A DNA stretch of 64,000 bases from Lentzea guizhouensis (GCF_001701025.1 NZ_CP016793.1:2790001-2854000); one strand, 5' to 3'; positions 1 to 10,390 are shown, counted from the stretch's first letter. Made by a program: numbers and translations. Notes: generated from the sequence alone by a model not told the origin.

Positions 1-2004
1 GGCCGGGGTGAAGTCGGTGATGGCGCGCCGCAACAGGGGGAGCGCGTCGTCGAACGCGTCACCGCGCAGGCCGCTCAGCCACTCGTCGATGAGCCCGAAG
101 AGCCTCGGGTCGGCCGCGAGGAGCGTCGCCGAGCCCCGCAGGAAGCCGGCGACGAACGCCGTGGCGACCGAGCGATGCAGCTTCGCGGCCACGTCGTCGC
201 TGGTCAGCTCCCCCGCCTCCCACAACAGCCTGGTGGCGCGGCCGGTGGGCAGACCGTGCGCGTCGGCCTTGGTCAGCGCGTGCAGGGCCCGCCACCAGGT
301 GGCCTGGTGGTCGGAGTCCGCGGCGAGCCGGGTGGCCTCGTGCGCGCCGTCCACGGTGGCCAGCGCGTGCTCGGCGGTCTCGTCGTCGATGTTGCGGCAG
401 GCCAGCGGGAGCCCGACCGCGCCGCGGGTGAGCAACCCGTGCAGGGCGACGCGCAGCAATTCCGGATCAGTACCGCGGACCGAGCCGTAGCGCACGGTCC
501 GCGCCAGGTCGGGCAGCGCGGCGAGCAGTTCGAGCGCGTCGGTGGCGAGCGCGGCACACCGGTCGAGCGCCTCCCGGGCGGCCGCGACGGCCTTGGGCAG
601 CTCGCAGCCGACGGCCTTGCCGAGCGTTTCCGCTGCCTCGGCGACCCTGGTGGCCTGGTCCGCCGCCTGGGTCAGGACGTTCTCGGCGGCCGTGTGGACC
701 GTGGTGCCGTGGCGCGCGGCGACCGCGACGGACACGGCGAACACCGGGTCCCAGCGCAGCTGCCACATCTCGGCGAACGTGCCGAGCGAGTTGGACCGGT
801 CCGGCTTGCCCCACGGCACGCCGAGAACTTCCAGCCGCTGCAGGAGCTTCGAGCGTTCGCGGTCGGTGTCCTTGCGGAGGTCGAGCTTGAGCTGCTTGGG
901 CTCCGGCGCGGCGGGCAGGCGCAGGGTGCGTTGCAGGCGTTGCAGATCCGCCGCCAGCGGCGACCGCGGCACGGCCTCGCCGACCTCGCCGAGGCGTTCG
1001 CCGACCACCAGCTTGCGGTGGACGAGCTTGAGCGGGACCTCGTCACCGCCGCACAGCACGGCCAGCGCCGCCTCGTCGACCTCGCTGAGCCCTGCGGACG
1101 GCCGTTCCCGCAGCGCCGCAAGGGTTTCCGCGAGCCTGACCGCCTCCACGGCACTCGCCGTCGAAGCTGGCAAGTCTTCTTCTCGCAACACGGCCGCGGC
1201 TTTGGCGAACCAGCGCGGCACGACGTCGGCCTGGTGTTGCCACAGGTGCGCGTACCAGCCGGGTGAGTCGACACCCGCGCCGTACCCCGACTCGGCGGCG
1301 AGCTGCCCGTGGCTCCACGGCACCCAGGTACCGCTGATCTTGCGTCTTCTGAGGCCTTTGAGGAGCGCCGTGTCGTGCGCGACCGTCGGTTTGGTCAGCA
1401 GCGCCGGCACGTGCCACGCACCGCAGACGACGACTATCGGCCCGTCGGTCTCCTTGCGCGCCTTGCGAATCGTCTGGCGCATGAACGCTTCTCTTCTTAG
1501 CGTGCGCTCTCCGACCTCGTGTTCGAACTCTTGCCTGACCGCGACCATCGCCTCGGTGATGGCGTTGGCGAGGTCGATCGGATCCGTCGCGCTGTGCTCG
1601 ACGACGTCCTCCCACCACCGTTCGGGGTCGTCGAACCCCGCCGCCTCCGCCAGCAACCCGATGGGGTCGACGTTGCCGCTCGGCCCGTCGTCGCCGATCG
1701 ACGCGGCGGCCGGCAGGTCGAAGAAGCGCGTTTTCGTGTCGTTCTCGTCGGCGTACTTGAGCGCTTGCCATTCCGGCGAGAACTCGGCGAACGGCCAGAA
1801 CGCGGCGTTCTCGGGTTCCGTCTCGTCGTGCAGCAGGATCGCGACCGGCGGCGTGAGGGCGTGGACGTGCTCCAACAGCCCGTCGGCCTCCGGCGGGCCT
1901 TCGATCAGGATGAGCGCGGGCCGTGTCTGCTCCAGCGCGCGCTTGACCATGCGCGCCGAGCCGGGCCCGTGGTGCCGGATGCCGAGGAGGACCGGCTCAG
2001 TCAC
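1..2004 (-). CDS. DUF5682 family protein (3' end cut by window edge)
   Basis: The reading frame is open for 668 codons and leaves the window at position 1. It starts at a GTG that overlaps the MoxR stop by 8 bp, so the two are translationally coupled. The N-terminus has GIRHHGPGSA (His11, His12), then LILIEGPPEAD (Glu35), and VVVCGAWHVPAL with His198. This spacing of a G-x-x-H, a Glu and a second G-x-x-H recalls the TraB/TIKI/EreA-ChaN fold; that comparison is my inference. DUF5682 proteins normally sit with a MoxR ATPase, a VWA protein, DUF5691 and a SWIM protein, all present here. The biochemical activity is unknown. I checked the codons of the first 270 residues and saw no frame break. Confidence 0.88.
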   Translation of the reverse strand, partial: MTEPVLLGIRHHGPGSARMVKRALEQTRPALILIEGPPEADGLLEHVHALTPPVAILLHDETEPENAAFWPFAEFSPEWQALKYADENDTKTRFFDLPAAASIGDDGPSGNVDPIGLLAEAAGFDDPERWWEDVVEHSATDPIDLANAITEAMVAVRQEFEHEVGERTLRREAFMRQTIRKARKETDGPIVVVCGAWHVPALLTKPTVAHDTALLKGLRRRKISGTWVPWSHGQLAAESGYGAGVDSPGWYAHLWQHQADVVPRWFAKAAAVLREEDLPASTASAVEAVRLAETLAALRERPSAGLSEVDEAALAVLCGGDEVPLKLVHRKLVVGERLGEVGEAVPRSPLAADLQRLQRTLRLPAAPEPKQLKLDLRKDTDRERSKLLQRLEVLGVPWGKPDRSNSLGTFAEMWQLRWDPVFAVSVAVAARHGTTVHTAAENVLTQAADQATRVAEAAETLGKAVGCELPKAVAAAREALDRCAALATDALELLAALPDLARTVRYGSVRGTDPELLRVALHGLLTRGAVGLPLACRNIDDETAEHALATVDGAHEATRLAADSDHQATWWRALHALTKADAHGLPTGRATRLLWEAGELTSDDVAAKLHRSVATAFVAGFLRGSATLLAADPRLFGLIDEWLSGLRGDAFDDALPLLRRAITDFTPA

Positions 2005-3082
2005 CGCTGACGTCCAGGCAGGCCCGGTAGAGGTCACGCCACTCGGTGCGCTCCTTGAGCACGGTCTCCAGGTACTCCTGCCACACCGTCGCGTCGGACA
2101 CGCGGTCCTTGATGACGGCCCCGAGGAGTCCGCTCGCCAGCTCGTCCGCCCCGAGCGTGCCGTCCCCGAAGTGTCCGGCGAGCGCCATGCCGTTGGCGAC
2201 AACGGAGATCGCCTCCGCCGTGGACAGGCTGCCGCTGGGCTTCTTCAGCTGCGTCCGTCCGTCCACAGTGGACCCGTTGCGCAGCTCGCGGAAGATCCGC
2301 ACCACCCTGCGCACCTCGTCGAGCGCGGGCGGCTCGGCGGGCAGTTCGAGCGCCTTGCCGAGCTGCTGGGCCCTGGTGATGACGATCTCGACCTCGGCGT
2401 CCTCCGTGGCGGGCGGCGGGAGGACGACCGTGTTGAACCTGCGCGCGAGAGCGGACGACATCTGGTTGACGCCGCGGTCGCGGTCGTTGGCCGTCGCGAT
2501 GACCGTGAAGCCGGGCACCGCCTGGACCTGGGTGTTGAGCTCGGGCACCGGGAGCGACTTCTCGCTCAGGACCGTGATGAACGAGTCCTGCACCTCCGAC
2601 GGCATGCGCGTGAGCTCTTCGACGCGCGCGACCGATCCCAGCCGCATCGCCCTCAGGACCGGGCTGGGCACGAGCGCGTTCTCGCTCGGCCCTTCGGCGA
2701 TCAGCCGGGCGTAGTTCCAGCCGTACCGGACCTGGTCCTCGCTGGTGCCGGCGGTGCCCTGGACGACCAGGGTGCTGTCACCGCTGATCGCCGCGGCCAG
2801 GTGCTCGCTCAGCCACGACTTTGCCGTGCCGGGCACGCCCACGAGCAGCAGGGCCCGGTCGGTGACGAGCGTGCCGACCGCGACCTCCACGAGACGCCGC
2901 GAGCCGACGTACTTGGGTGTGACCACCGTGCCGTCGGCCAGCGTGCCGCCCAGCACGTAGGTGACCACGGCCTGCGGTGACATGCGCCAGTTCGGCGGCC
3001 GCTGCCGGTCGTCCTGCGCCGCGACGGCCTCGAGCTCGGCGGCGTACTGCTGTTCGGCCGTCGGCCTGAGCACGGCGGTCAC
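1997..3082 (-). CDS. MoxR-type AAA+ ATPase of the DUF5682/VWA system
   Basis: A 361-residue AAA+ ATPase. Walker A is GVPGTAKS at residues 82-89. The Walker B segment is the degenerate VARVEE at 151-156, and sensor 1 is ATAND at 196-200, followed by an Arg-rich ALARRF segment. MoxR ATPases act as chaperone-like remodelers and usually pair with a von Willebrand factor A protein that binds metal through a MIDAS site; such a protein is encoded at 10387-11541. The GTG start overlaps the DUF5691 stop (GTGA) and has an AGGAGG ribosome binding site 5 bases upstream. The next gene (DUF5682) overlaps its 3' end. It probably couples ATP hydrolysis to the action of the whole five-gene set; the substrate is unknown. 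Confidence 0.9.
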   Translation of the reverse strand: MTAVLRPTAEQQYAAELEAVAAQDDRQRPPNWRMSPQAVVTYVLGGTLADGTVVTPKYVGSRRLVEVAVGTLVTDRALLLVGVPGTAKSWLSEHLAAAISGDSTLVVQGTAGTSEDQVRYGWNYARLIAEGPSENALVPSPVLRAMRLGSVARVEELTRMPSEVQDSFITVLSEKSLPVPELNTQVQAVPGFTVIATANDRDRGVNQMSSALARRFNTVVLPPPATEDAEVEIVITRAQQLGKALELPAEPPALDEVRRVVRIFRELRNGSTVDGRTQLKKPSGSLSTAEAISVVANGMALAGHFGDGTLGADELASGLLGAVIKDRVSDATVWQEYLETVLKERTEWRDLYRACLDVSGD

Positions 3083-4495
3083 GGGACCTCCTGGGTCGGT
3101 GGTGCGAACGATTCGCGCAGGCGGATCCGGAGTCCGAGGACCTCGAGCTCCAGGGAGCTCTCCGGCCAGCGACGGGTCAGAGCCTCCCAGCTGGCGCCGA
3201 GCAGGTCGGCGTCACCCCGGGCCAGCAGCACGTTGGGCGGCCTGCCGGACCGCCAGCGCGGATCGGGCAGCGCGGCGTAGCGGTGCAGCAGCGCGCGGGT
3301 GGTCTCCGGCGACCAGGGCGCCGGCAGCTGGGAGCAGGCGTGGTCGAGCAGGTCGTAGTGCCAGTTCTTCGACACGGCCACGACCGCCTGCTCGGCCACC
3401 TCGGCGGGCAACGCCGCCAGCATCTCGAGCTGCTCCATGCCGGTCAGCGTCTCGGCGGCAGCGACGGCCCACGGCCGCGGTCCTGCGCGGCGGCGAGCTG
3501 GTCGGCCACTCCCTGAGCAACGCGGCGGCCCACGGCCCGCCGCAGGATGCCGGCCGCCTTGGCGTCGTCGGCCTTGAGCGTCGAGGTCCAGTACGACGGC
3601 GGCACGCTCGCGGCGGCGGCCCGGATGCGCCCGGCCACCCCTTCTCGGACCCGTCGCGCATGAGGTCGCGCAGCTCCGGCGGATCGGGCGCGCGGTCCAG
3701 AGCTCGCCGGGCCGGACGTCGAGCCCGTCCGCGGTGAGCCGGAGGCCGTGGCGCAGCCGGTGAGCGGCACGGGCGGCGAGGCGCGTCCTGCCCAGCTTCC
3801 GCAGCAGCCGGAGGGCCTCGTCGTGCACAGCCGCCGCCTTGTCGTCGAGCGCCGCTTCAAGCAGCCGCTCGTCCTGCCCGTTCAGACCGGTTTCCAGAGC
3901 GCTGACCAGCACCTGCCGGTCGGTCGACCGGGGAGAGGCCGCGAACTCCTCCGCGATGAACGCGCCGACCGCGGCCGGGTCCGCCTTGCGCTTGCGGCGC
4001 AGCGCCCGGACGCGCTGGGCGCTGGGCAGGTCGAGGATCTCGTCGAGCGGCACCTCGTCGACGAGCGGCGCTGCCCCGCTGGCCCAGGACCAGCCGGGCC
4101 GGGTGTTCGCGAGCCAGCGACCACGCGTGCCCAGCACCTCCACCACGGCGGCCCTCAAGCCGGGGCGAGCGGTGCCGAGGGCGAGCAGGGCCGGGAGCAT
4201 GCGGTGCTCCGCCACGACGTTGCCGGCCTTGGCCAGCGCGCACCACTCGGTCAGGAGGACCTCGTCGTCGAGGCTCATGATCGCTTCGAGGACCGCCCTG
4301 GCGGCCGGTCTGGGGAAGCCGGCGGTCTCGGGCGGTGCGGGCGGGAGCGGGTCGGCGGCGGTGTCGGGCGGCAGGGTGGCACCGAACGGGCCACGCCCAG
4401 TGTGGCGCAGGCGGAGAGGAGCTCGGTGGGGTCGCGCCACCTCTGGCCGTGCCGAGGAGGAGGTTCTGGACCGCGGCGGACCAGTCGGCCTTCAC
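3079..4495 (-). pseudogene. DUF5691 protein, frame broken five times, probably by sequence errors
   Basis: Homology to DUF5691 proteins runs the whole length but moves between frames. It begins at GTG 4495 (VKADWSAAVQNLLLGTAR) with GGAGG just upstream, moves near 4442 to DPTELLSACATLGVARS, near 4382 to ATLPPDTAADPLPPAPPETA, near 3695 to PDPPELRDLMRDGSEKG, near 3640 to VAGRIRAAAASVPPSYW, and near 3480 back to PWAVAAAETLTG. Each junction is repaired by one extra base in a short G or C run (for example AAGGGGTGG to AAGGGGGTGG). With five added bases the gene is exactly 474 codons. In related operons DUF5691 lies between the SWIM and MoxR genes, as here. The function is unknown; the intact part looks helical and repeat-like. 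I think the gene is whole in the organism. Confidence 0.82.
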
Positions 4496-5298
4496 GCCAC
4501 CACCTCCGGGGTGAGGTGGAGCTGTTCGGAGGTGTGGCAGGAGCGGGCAGCACGGTGGAGACGCGGCGCTGGGGCGGGGTTCCGGCGGCGACGCGGCGCG
4601 ATGCCGGGGTGGTGGTGGCGACGCGGCGCGGAGCTGGGTGGTGGCGACGCGGCGGAGCCGAGGGGTGGGCGCGGGGCGTCGGCGAGGCGGCGAGGCCGTC
4701 GACGGGTGTGGCGAGGCGGCAGGACGACCTGGCGGGGTGACGCGGTCCTGGGCGGACGCGCGACGACGGCGGGACGGGCGGACGCGCGACGACGGCGGGA
4801 CGGCACGGCCGAGGGGACGCGGCTCGAGGCGGATGCGCAGGCGCGGGGTGGCGGAGCCGCAGGAGGAGTGCGGCAGAACGCGCACAACCGGCTGCGCGCG
4901 AGGCGGCCGACGGGTGCGGCGGCGGGCTCGCCGTGGTGGGCGGGCTCGCAGAGGTGAGCGGGCTCGCCGTGGCGGGCTCGCCGTGGCGGCTCGCGCGGCG
5001 TGGCGGGCAGGCGCGGCGTGGCGGCAGGCGCGGTGGCGGGCTCGCCGGGCTCGCGGAGGTGGGCGGGCCGCCGGAGTGGGCAGGCCGCCGGAGTGGGCAG
5101 GCCGCCGGAGTGGGCAGGCGCGGCGTGATGGGCGGGCGCGGCGTGGCGGGCAGGCGCGGTGGCTGGCTCGCCGGGCTCGCAGAGGCAGGCGGGGCCGGAG
5201 TGGGCGGGCTCGCCGGAGTGGGCGGGCAGCAGCGCGTCTGCGACCTGCGGCGTCCGCATGACGCGTCCTGAGGTGCGGGACGGCGGCAAGGCAGTCAT
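4492..5298 (-). CDS. Pro/Ala/Arg-rich low-complexity ORF between SWIM and DUF5691 genes
   Basis: A 268-codon frame whose ATG overlaps the SWIM stop (ATGA) and whose stop overlaps the DUF5691 GTG start (GTGA). That double coupling argues it is translated. The first 25 residues (MTALPPSRTSGRVMRTPQVA...) look ordinary. The rest is Pro, Ala, Arg, His and Ser with motifs such as PAHSG and GEPATAP, and no recognisable domain. The underlying DNA holds tandem repeats of 17 and 26 bp. Neither is a multiple of three, so one DNA repeat is read in three frames (AHSGG, LPTPAA, CPLRRP). This suggests recent DNA-level expansion, with the protein either disordered or only a spacer that keeps ribosomes moving to the next gene. 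Consensus indels in this hard-to-sequence stretch are possible. Confidence 0.5.
   Translation of the reverse strand: MTALPPSRTSGRVMRTPQVADALLPAHSGEPAHSGPACLCEPGEPATAPARHAAPAHHAAPAHSGGLPTPAACPLRRPAHLREPGEPATAPAATPRLPATPREPPRRARHGEPAHLCEPAHHGEPAAAPVGRLARSRLCAFCRTPPAAPPPRACASASSRVPSAVPSRRRRASARPAVVARPPRTASPRQVVLPPRHTRRRPRRLADAPRPPLGSAASPPPSSAPRRHHHPGIAPRRRRNPAPAPRLHRAARSCHTSEQLHLTPEVVA
4750..4801. repeat. Tandem direct repeat, 2 x 26 bp
   Basis: Positions 4750-4775 and 4776-4801 are identical and begin GGGCGGACGCGCGACGACGG. They lie inside the low-complexity ORF. The unit length is not a multiple of three, so the two copies are read in different frames. Confidence 0.85.
5069..5119. repeat. Tandem direct repeat, 3 x 17 bp
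   Basis: Three identical copies of CGCCGGAGTGGGCAGGC at 5069-5085, 5086-5102 and 5103-5119. Imperfect relatives (GGAGTGGGCGGGC) continue to about 5225. On the minus strand the repeat is read successively as AHSGG, LPTPAA and CPLRRP, because 17 is not divisible by three. Confidence 0.9.
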
Positions 5299-6458
5299 GC
5301 CACCACCTCCAGGTGGTCGTCCAGCGCGATCGCGCCCAGGCGCAGCGTGTGGCCGTCCCACAGTCCCCACGCGTCGAACGGCGCGCCGCCGGTGAGTGCC
5401 AGCGCCATGTCCAGGCCGGTGTCGTCGCGGACCGGCAGCGCGTGGCCGGAGGTGTCGGCCAGCGAGCCGCCGCAGAGGCGCACCGAAGCGCAGCCCAGCG
5501 GGAACAGGCGTTGCCACGGGTCGGCCACCAGCATCGGTTCCAGCGTTGCCAGCGAGGCCCGCCACGAGGCAGGTGCCGGCACCGGGTCCGGCGTGCGGGA
5601 GCCGGCCAGCTCGCCCAGCGCCACGCGGTCCGAGCCCGGGTACGGGTGGACCAGAGCGGACGACTCCAGGCCGTGCGGCAGCAACGGGACCGGGGCACCC
5701 ACGGCGGAATGGCGGATTGCGACCACCCAGCGGCCCGTCTGACGGCCCCAGCACCACTGCCGGACGGTGCGGACCCTGCCGTCGTCGGTTTCGAGGCGCA
5801 GCAGCGCCACCCAGCGGTCGGACACGCCGGGGCCGGCGCGCACCGCCTCCTCCGGCACCGTGACCCCGAGCCGGGACCGCGGCTGCACGGAGCACAACAG
5901 GTGCAGGCCGCCCAGGCGATCGGCCACGTCGGCGGTCCAGGACGGGCCCGACCGCGCCACGATCTCCTGGATCTCCCCCACCGCCGCGGCCACGCCCGGC
6001 ACCTGCGCGTCGATCATCCGCGCGGTGAACGCCTGCCACCACGACGCCGGCCGCCCCGGCAGCGACGCGATCCCGGCCGAGGCGACGTCCAGCAGCCAGT
6101 CCCGCAAGCCGTCGAGCCCCGACGACATGGCAAGAGCCCGGTTCGCCGCCGTCTTCTCCCGAGCCCTGGCGCGGCGTGCGGCCGCCTCCGGCGAGGAGTC
6201 CAGCTCACGTGCGGCGCGGCGGGTCGTCCACTCCTCCACCCACGCGGGCGGCAAGGCTTCCGGCAGCTCCAGCTCCTGCAGCGCGATCGCGTGCTTGCAG
6301 GGGAACCGCCGCGACGGGCAGGTGCACTTCGCCGACCCCGCCGCCAGGTCGACGCACACGCGGTACGGCATCGAGCCCGAGCCCGTGTACAGCCCCCACA
6401 GCACCGGCAGGGCCTTGCCCAGGCCCTGCCAGCGCAGCGGAACGGCACGTGTCCTCAC
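5295..6458 (-). CDS. SWIM zinc-finger family protein
   Basis: A 387-residue protein with the SWIM motif C-x-C...C-x-H: Cys45, Cys47, Cys54 and His56 in KCTCPSRRFPCKHAIAL. SWIM fingers bind DNA or protein. This version is the usual first gene of the SWIM/DUF5691/MoxR/DUF5682 operon. After the finger comes a basic Arg-rich helix (about 70-110), then an all-purpose C-terminal region ending in LAGSRTPDP...LGAIALDDHLEVVA. Family members usually carry about 40 more N-terminal residues. Here only 33 bp separate the GTG start from the hmgA stop, so the extension is absent. The gene follows hmgA in the same direction and may be cotranscribed with it. Confidence 0.85.
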   Translation of the reverse strand: MRTRAVPLRWQGLGKALPVLWGLYTGSGSMPYRVCVDLAAGSAKCTCPSRRFPCKHAIALQELELPEALPPAWVEEWTTRRAARELDSSPEAAARRARAREKTAANRALAMSSGLDGLRDWLLDVASAGIASLPGRPASWWQAFTARMIDAQVPGVAAAVGEIQEIVARSGPSWTADVADRLGGLHLLCSVQPRSRLGVTVPEEAVRAGPGVSDRWVALLRLETDDGRVRTVRQWCWGRQTGRWVVAIRHSAVGAPVPLLPHGLESSALVHPYPGSDRVALGELAGSRTPDPVPAPASWRASLATLEPMLVADPWQRLFPLGCASVRLCGGSLADTSGHALPVRDDTGLDMALALTGGAPFDAWGLWDGHTLRLGAIALDDHLEVVA

Positions 6459-6491
6459 GTGACCAAAGTAGCGAGGACCCCCGACAGAAAA

Positions 6492-7664
6492 TCAGGCCGG
6501 ACCCCGCCTCGCCCACGTCCACGCGTACGCCGGGTCCTCGCAGGCCTCCGCCGCCTCACCGAGCTCCAGCGGGCGGAAGGTGTCGACCATGACCGCGGTC
6601 TCGTCGAAGTAGTCCGCGCCCAGGGACGCCTCCACCGCACCGGGCTGCGGACCGTGCGTGCAGCCCGACGGGTGCAGCGACATCGAGCCGATGCCGATCC
6701 CGGACCCCTTGCGCGCCTCGTAGTTGCCGCCGACGTAGAACATCAGCTCGTCCGAGTCGACGTTCGCGTGGTTGTACGGCACCGGCACGGCCAGCGGGTG
6801 GTAGTCGACCTTGCGCGGGCAGAACGAGCACACCACGAAGTTCGGGCCCTCGAACGTCTGGTGCACGGGCGGCGGCTGGTGCACCCGCCCGGTGATCGGC
6901 TCGAAGTCGCGGATGTTGAACGCCCACGGGTACAGGTGGCCGTCCCACCCGACGACGTCGAACGGGTGGTTCGCGTAGGTGAACCTCGTCAGCCCCGCCC
7001 GGTGCCGCACGAGCACGTCGACGTCCGTCCCCTCCACGAGCAACGGCTCAACGGGACCGCGGATGTCGCGTTCGCAGTACGGCGAGTGCTCCAGGAACTG
7101 TCCGGCCTTCGACAGGTACCGCTTGGGTGGCCCGATGTGCCCGGTCGCCTCCAGCACCAGCAGCGACATCGGCGTGGACGGCACCACCCGGTAGGTGCAC
7201 GAGGTCGGGATCACGACGTAGTCGCCGTCCCCCACCTCCAGCGCCCCGTAGATCGTCTCGATGACACCGGAACCGCCCTGCACGTACAGCAGCTCGTCAC
7301 CGAAAGCGTTGCGGTACAACGGCGACGGCACCGAAGCGCGGACAAAACCAATGGTCACGTCCGGGTTGTGGAACAGCCGGCGACGCCCGGTCACCGCGTC
7401 GACCTCGTCAGAAGCCCAGGTCAGGTCCTGCGTCTTGAAGTGCCGCGGCTTCAACGGCAGGTTCGGCGCCACCGTCCCGCGCTCGTCCTTCACCGTCTCC
7501 GCGTTCACGATCGCCGTGGGCAGGTACCGGTGGTACAGCAGGGCCGAGTCGGCCGAGAACCCCTCGACTCCCATCAGCTCTTCCGCGTAGAGCCCACCGT
7601 CCGGTTTGCGGAACTGGGTGTGGCGCTTTCGGGGGATCTCCCCCACCTGGCGGTAGTAGGCCAT
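6492..7664 (-). CDS. hmgA: Homogentisate 1,2-dioxygenase
   Basis: 390 residues. The enzyme opens the ring of homogentisate, using Fe(II) and O2, to give maleylacetoacetate in tyrosine and phenylalanine breakdown. Likely iron ligands are His299 and Glu306 (NHANVDSDELMFY) and His337 (CTHGPQ), matching the His/Glu/His set of the family. The N-terminus MAYYRQVGEIPRKRHTQFR and GGNYEARKGSG are typical of actinobacterial HmgA. It is transcribed away from the fahA operon across a 70-bp divergent region that probably holds the operator for the IclR regulator at 9758. The next gene in its direction is the SWIM gene, 33 bp away. Confidence 0.95.
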   Translation of the reverse strand: MAYYRQVGEIPRKRHTQFRKPDGGLYAEELMGVEGFSADSALLYHRYLPTAIVNAETVKDERGTVAPNLPLKPRHFKTQDLTWASDEVDAVTGRRRLFHNPDVTIGFVRASVPSPLYRNAFGDELLYVQGGSGVIETIYGALEVGDGDYVVIPTSCTYRVVPSTPMSLLVLEATGHIGPPKRYLSKAGQFLEHSPYCERDIRGPVEPLLVEGTDVDVLVRHRAGLTRFTYANHPFDVVGWDGHLYPWAFNIRDFEPITGRVHQPPPVHQTFEGPNFVVCSFCPRKVDYHPLAVPVPYNHANVDSDELMFYVGGNYEARKGSGIGIGSMSLHPSGCTHGPQPGAVEASLGADYFDETAVMVDTFRPLELGEAAEACEDPAYAWTWARRGPA

Positions 7665-7679
7665 GACGTCTCCGAGGGC

Positions 7680-7694
7680 GTTCGACTATCGGAC
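7680..7694. promoter_or_regulatory. Candidate IclR operator in the hmgA / fahA divergent region
   Basis: GTTCGACTATCGGAC is a near-palindrome (GTTCGA and TCGGAC, 5 of 6 positions symmetric) in the only divergent gap between the two homogentisate arms. The size fits an IclR site. Assignment to this regulator is inference from position. Confidence 0.35.
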
Positions 7695-7734
7695 ATCTTT
7701 GTTCAGTTGCCGGTACACGGCTAGCGTGTCAGCC

Positions 7735-8594
7735 GTGTCAAGCGCTGTCGAACTCCGTGCGCCCGGTCCGCGCGGTACTCCGCCCCTGCTCGCGAGGCTT
7801 GTGGACGATGCCGCGCTGTTCCCTCCGGGGAACGCGTCGATGCCCGACGCGGTGCGCGGTCACCTCGACGGACGGGTCGGCGAGTGGTCCGGCGTCATGG
7901 GCCTCTTCCTGTGCCCCGCCTCCCGGCTCGCCGAGCTGATCACCGAGCTGATCAAGGTCAAGCCCCCGAAACCGATCGCGTTGAGCCTCGTGATCGACAC
8001 CGGCCTCGGCGGCGTGCCGAAGGCCGTGTCGATCGTCGAGAGCAGAAGTGAACTGCTGGCGTTGCGCATGGTCGAGATGCCCGCACCGTCCGATGTGGAC
8101 GAGGTGTGGCTCGAGCGCGTCTCCGAGTTCGTGCCCGAGGACGTCATCCGCGTCGTGGAACCGCGCCGCGGCGGGCCCGAGTGGCTCGACGGCGTCCGCC
8201 GGGTCATCGAGCACGGCAGCTGGCCCAAGCTGCGCTGCGGCGGTCTCTCCCAGGAGAACTTCCCCAGCGTCCAGGAGGTCGCCGACTTCCTGTCCGTCGT
8301 CAGCGGTGGCGGCGTCGCGTTCAAGGCGACCGCGGGCCTGCACAAGGCCGTCCGCCACACCGACGAGCAGGGCTTCACCCACCACGGCTTCCTGAACCTC
8401 CTCGTCGCGACGGCCCGCAGCCTGTCCGGCCGCGACGTCCGCGAGGCGCTCGCGAGCACCGACGCCGAGGCTCTCACCGCCGAGGCCAAGGCGCTCAGCG
8501 ACCAGGCCGCGCACGCGGTCCGCGGCGTCTTCGCGAGCTACGGCTCGTGCTCGCTCGCCGAGCCGGTCGCCGACCTCGAGGAGCTGGGGCTGCT

Positions 8595-8598
<4 letters not shown>
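7735..8598 (+). CDS. Conserved protein of the homogentisate cluster, function unknown
   Basis: 287 residues from the GTG at 7735; a GTG at 7726 is also in frame. The signature LARLVDDAALFPPGNASMPDAVRGHL near the N-terminus is one I recognise from actinobacterial proteins beside fumarylacetoacetase genes, but I know no assigned activity. It has no signal peptide or membrane segment and reads as a soluble alpha/beta protein (ALSLVIDTG, KLRCGG, VAFKATAGLH), possibly a barrel. Its stop overlaps the fahA GTG start (GTGA), so it is translated with fahA and probably acts in the same pathway. It could fill the maleylacetoacetate isomerase step, for which I see no other candidate here; that is speculative. 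Confidence 0.75.
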
Positions 8599-9757
<1,159 letters not shown>

Positions 9758-9758
<1 letters not shown>

Positions 9759-10390
9759 TGGTCGGAGCGACGAAGGAGAGCTCGCTGACCCTGGAACGGG
9801 GTCTGGCGCTCCTCCAGGCTGTCGCGGAGGCGGAGTCGGAGGCTCCCTCGATCTCCGAGCTCGCCACGGCCATCGGCGCCTCCAGGGCCGCCGTCTACCG
9901 GCTCCTGGTGCCCCTGCAGGCGCGCGGGCTCGTGCGCCGCGAGGGTTCCAAGGTCCGGCTCGGTCTCGGCGTGCTGAGGCTAGCCGCGAACGTGCTGCCG
10001 CAGCTGCGGATGGCGGCGAACCCGGCTTTGCGCGAGCTCGCGGAGAAGGTCGGCGCCACCGCGCACCTGACCGTCGCCGACGGCACCGAGGCCCAGGCCG
10101 TCGCCGTCGTCGAACCGTCGTGGACCGCTTTCCACGTGGCGTACCGGGTGGGGTCCCGCCACCCGGTGCACCGCGGGGCGGCCGGCAAGGCGATCTCGCA
10201 GCCGGGTGAGCCGTGGGCGGTGTCGGCGGGTGAGCTGCAGCCGAACGCGTACGGCGTCGCGGCGCCCGTGCGTGGCATACCGGGGCTGCGGGCCTCCGTC
10301 GGTGTTGTGGCGCTGGAGAAGCTCGACGCGGACGTCGTGGGCCCTCACGTCGTGCGTGCGGCCGAAGAAGTGGCGGCCGCGCTCAAATGA
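9758..10390 (+). CDS. IclR-family transcriptional regulator
   Basis: 210 residues. An N-terminal winged helix-turn-helix (SLTLERGLALLQAVAEA, then PSISELATAIGASRAAVYRLLVPLQARGLVRR) is followed by a shortened IclR effector domain (LRELAEKVGATAHLTVADG ... HRGAAGKAIS). IclR proteins control aromatic catabolism genes in many actinobacteria, and its place directly behind fahA suggests it controls the hmgA and fahA arms in response to homogentisate or a related acid. I chose the ATG at 9758, in the TGATG overlap with fahA; a GTG at 9755 is the alternative. Its stop overlaps the VWA start. Confidence 0.88.

Noticed and set aside
175..2980. Long plus-strand frames (363 and 812 codons) opposite DUF5682 and MoxR
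   Set aside because: They are low-information Arg/Gly/Ser-rich antisense frames without domains or ribosome sites. The minus strand carries clear DUF5682 and MoxR motifs over the same stretch.
4275..4553. Separate small genes at the start of DUF5691
   Set aside because: Each short frame there continues a piece of one DUF5691 protein, so they are fragments of one gene, not separate genes.
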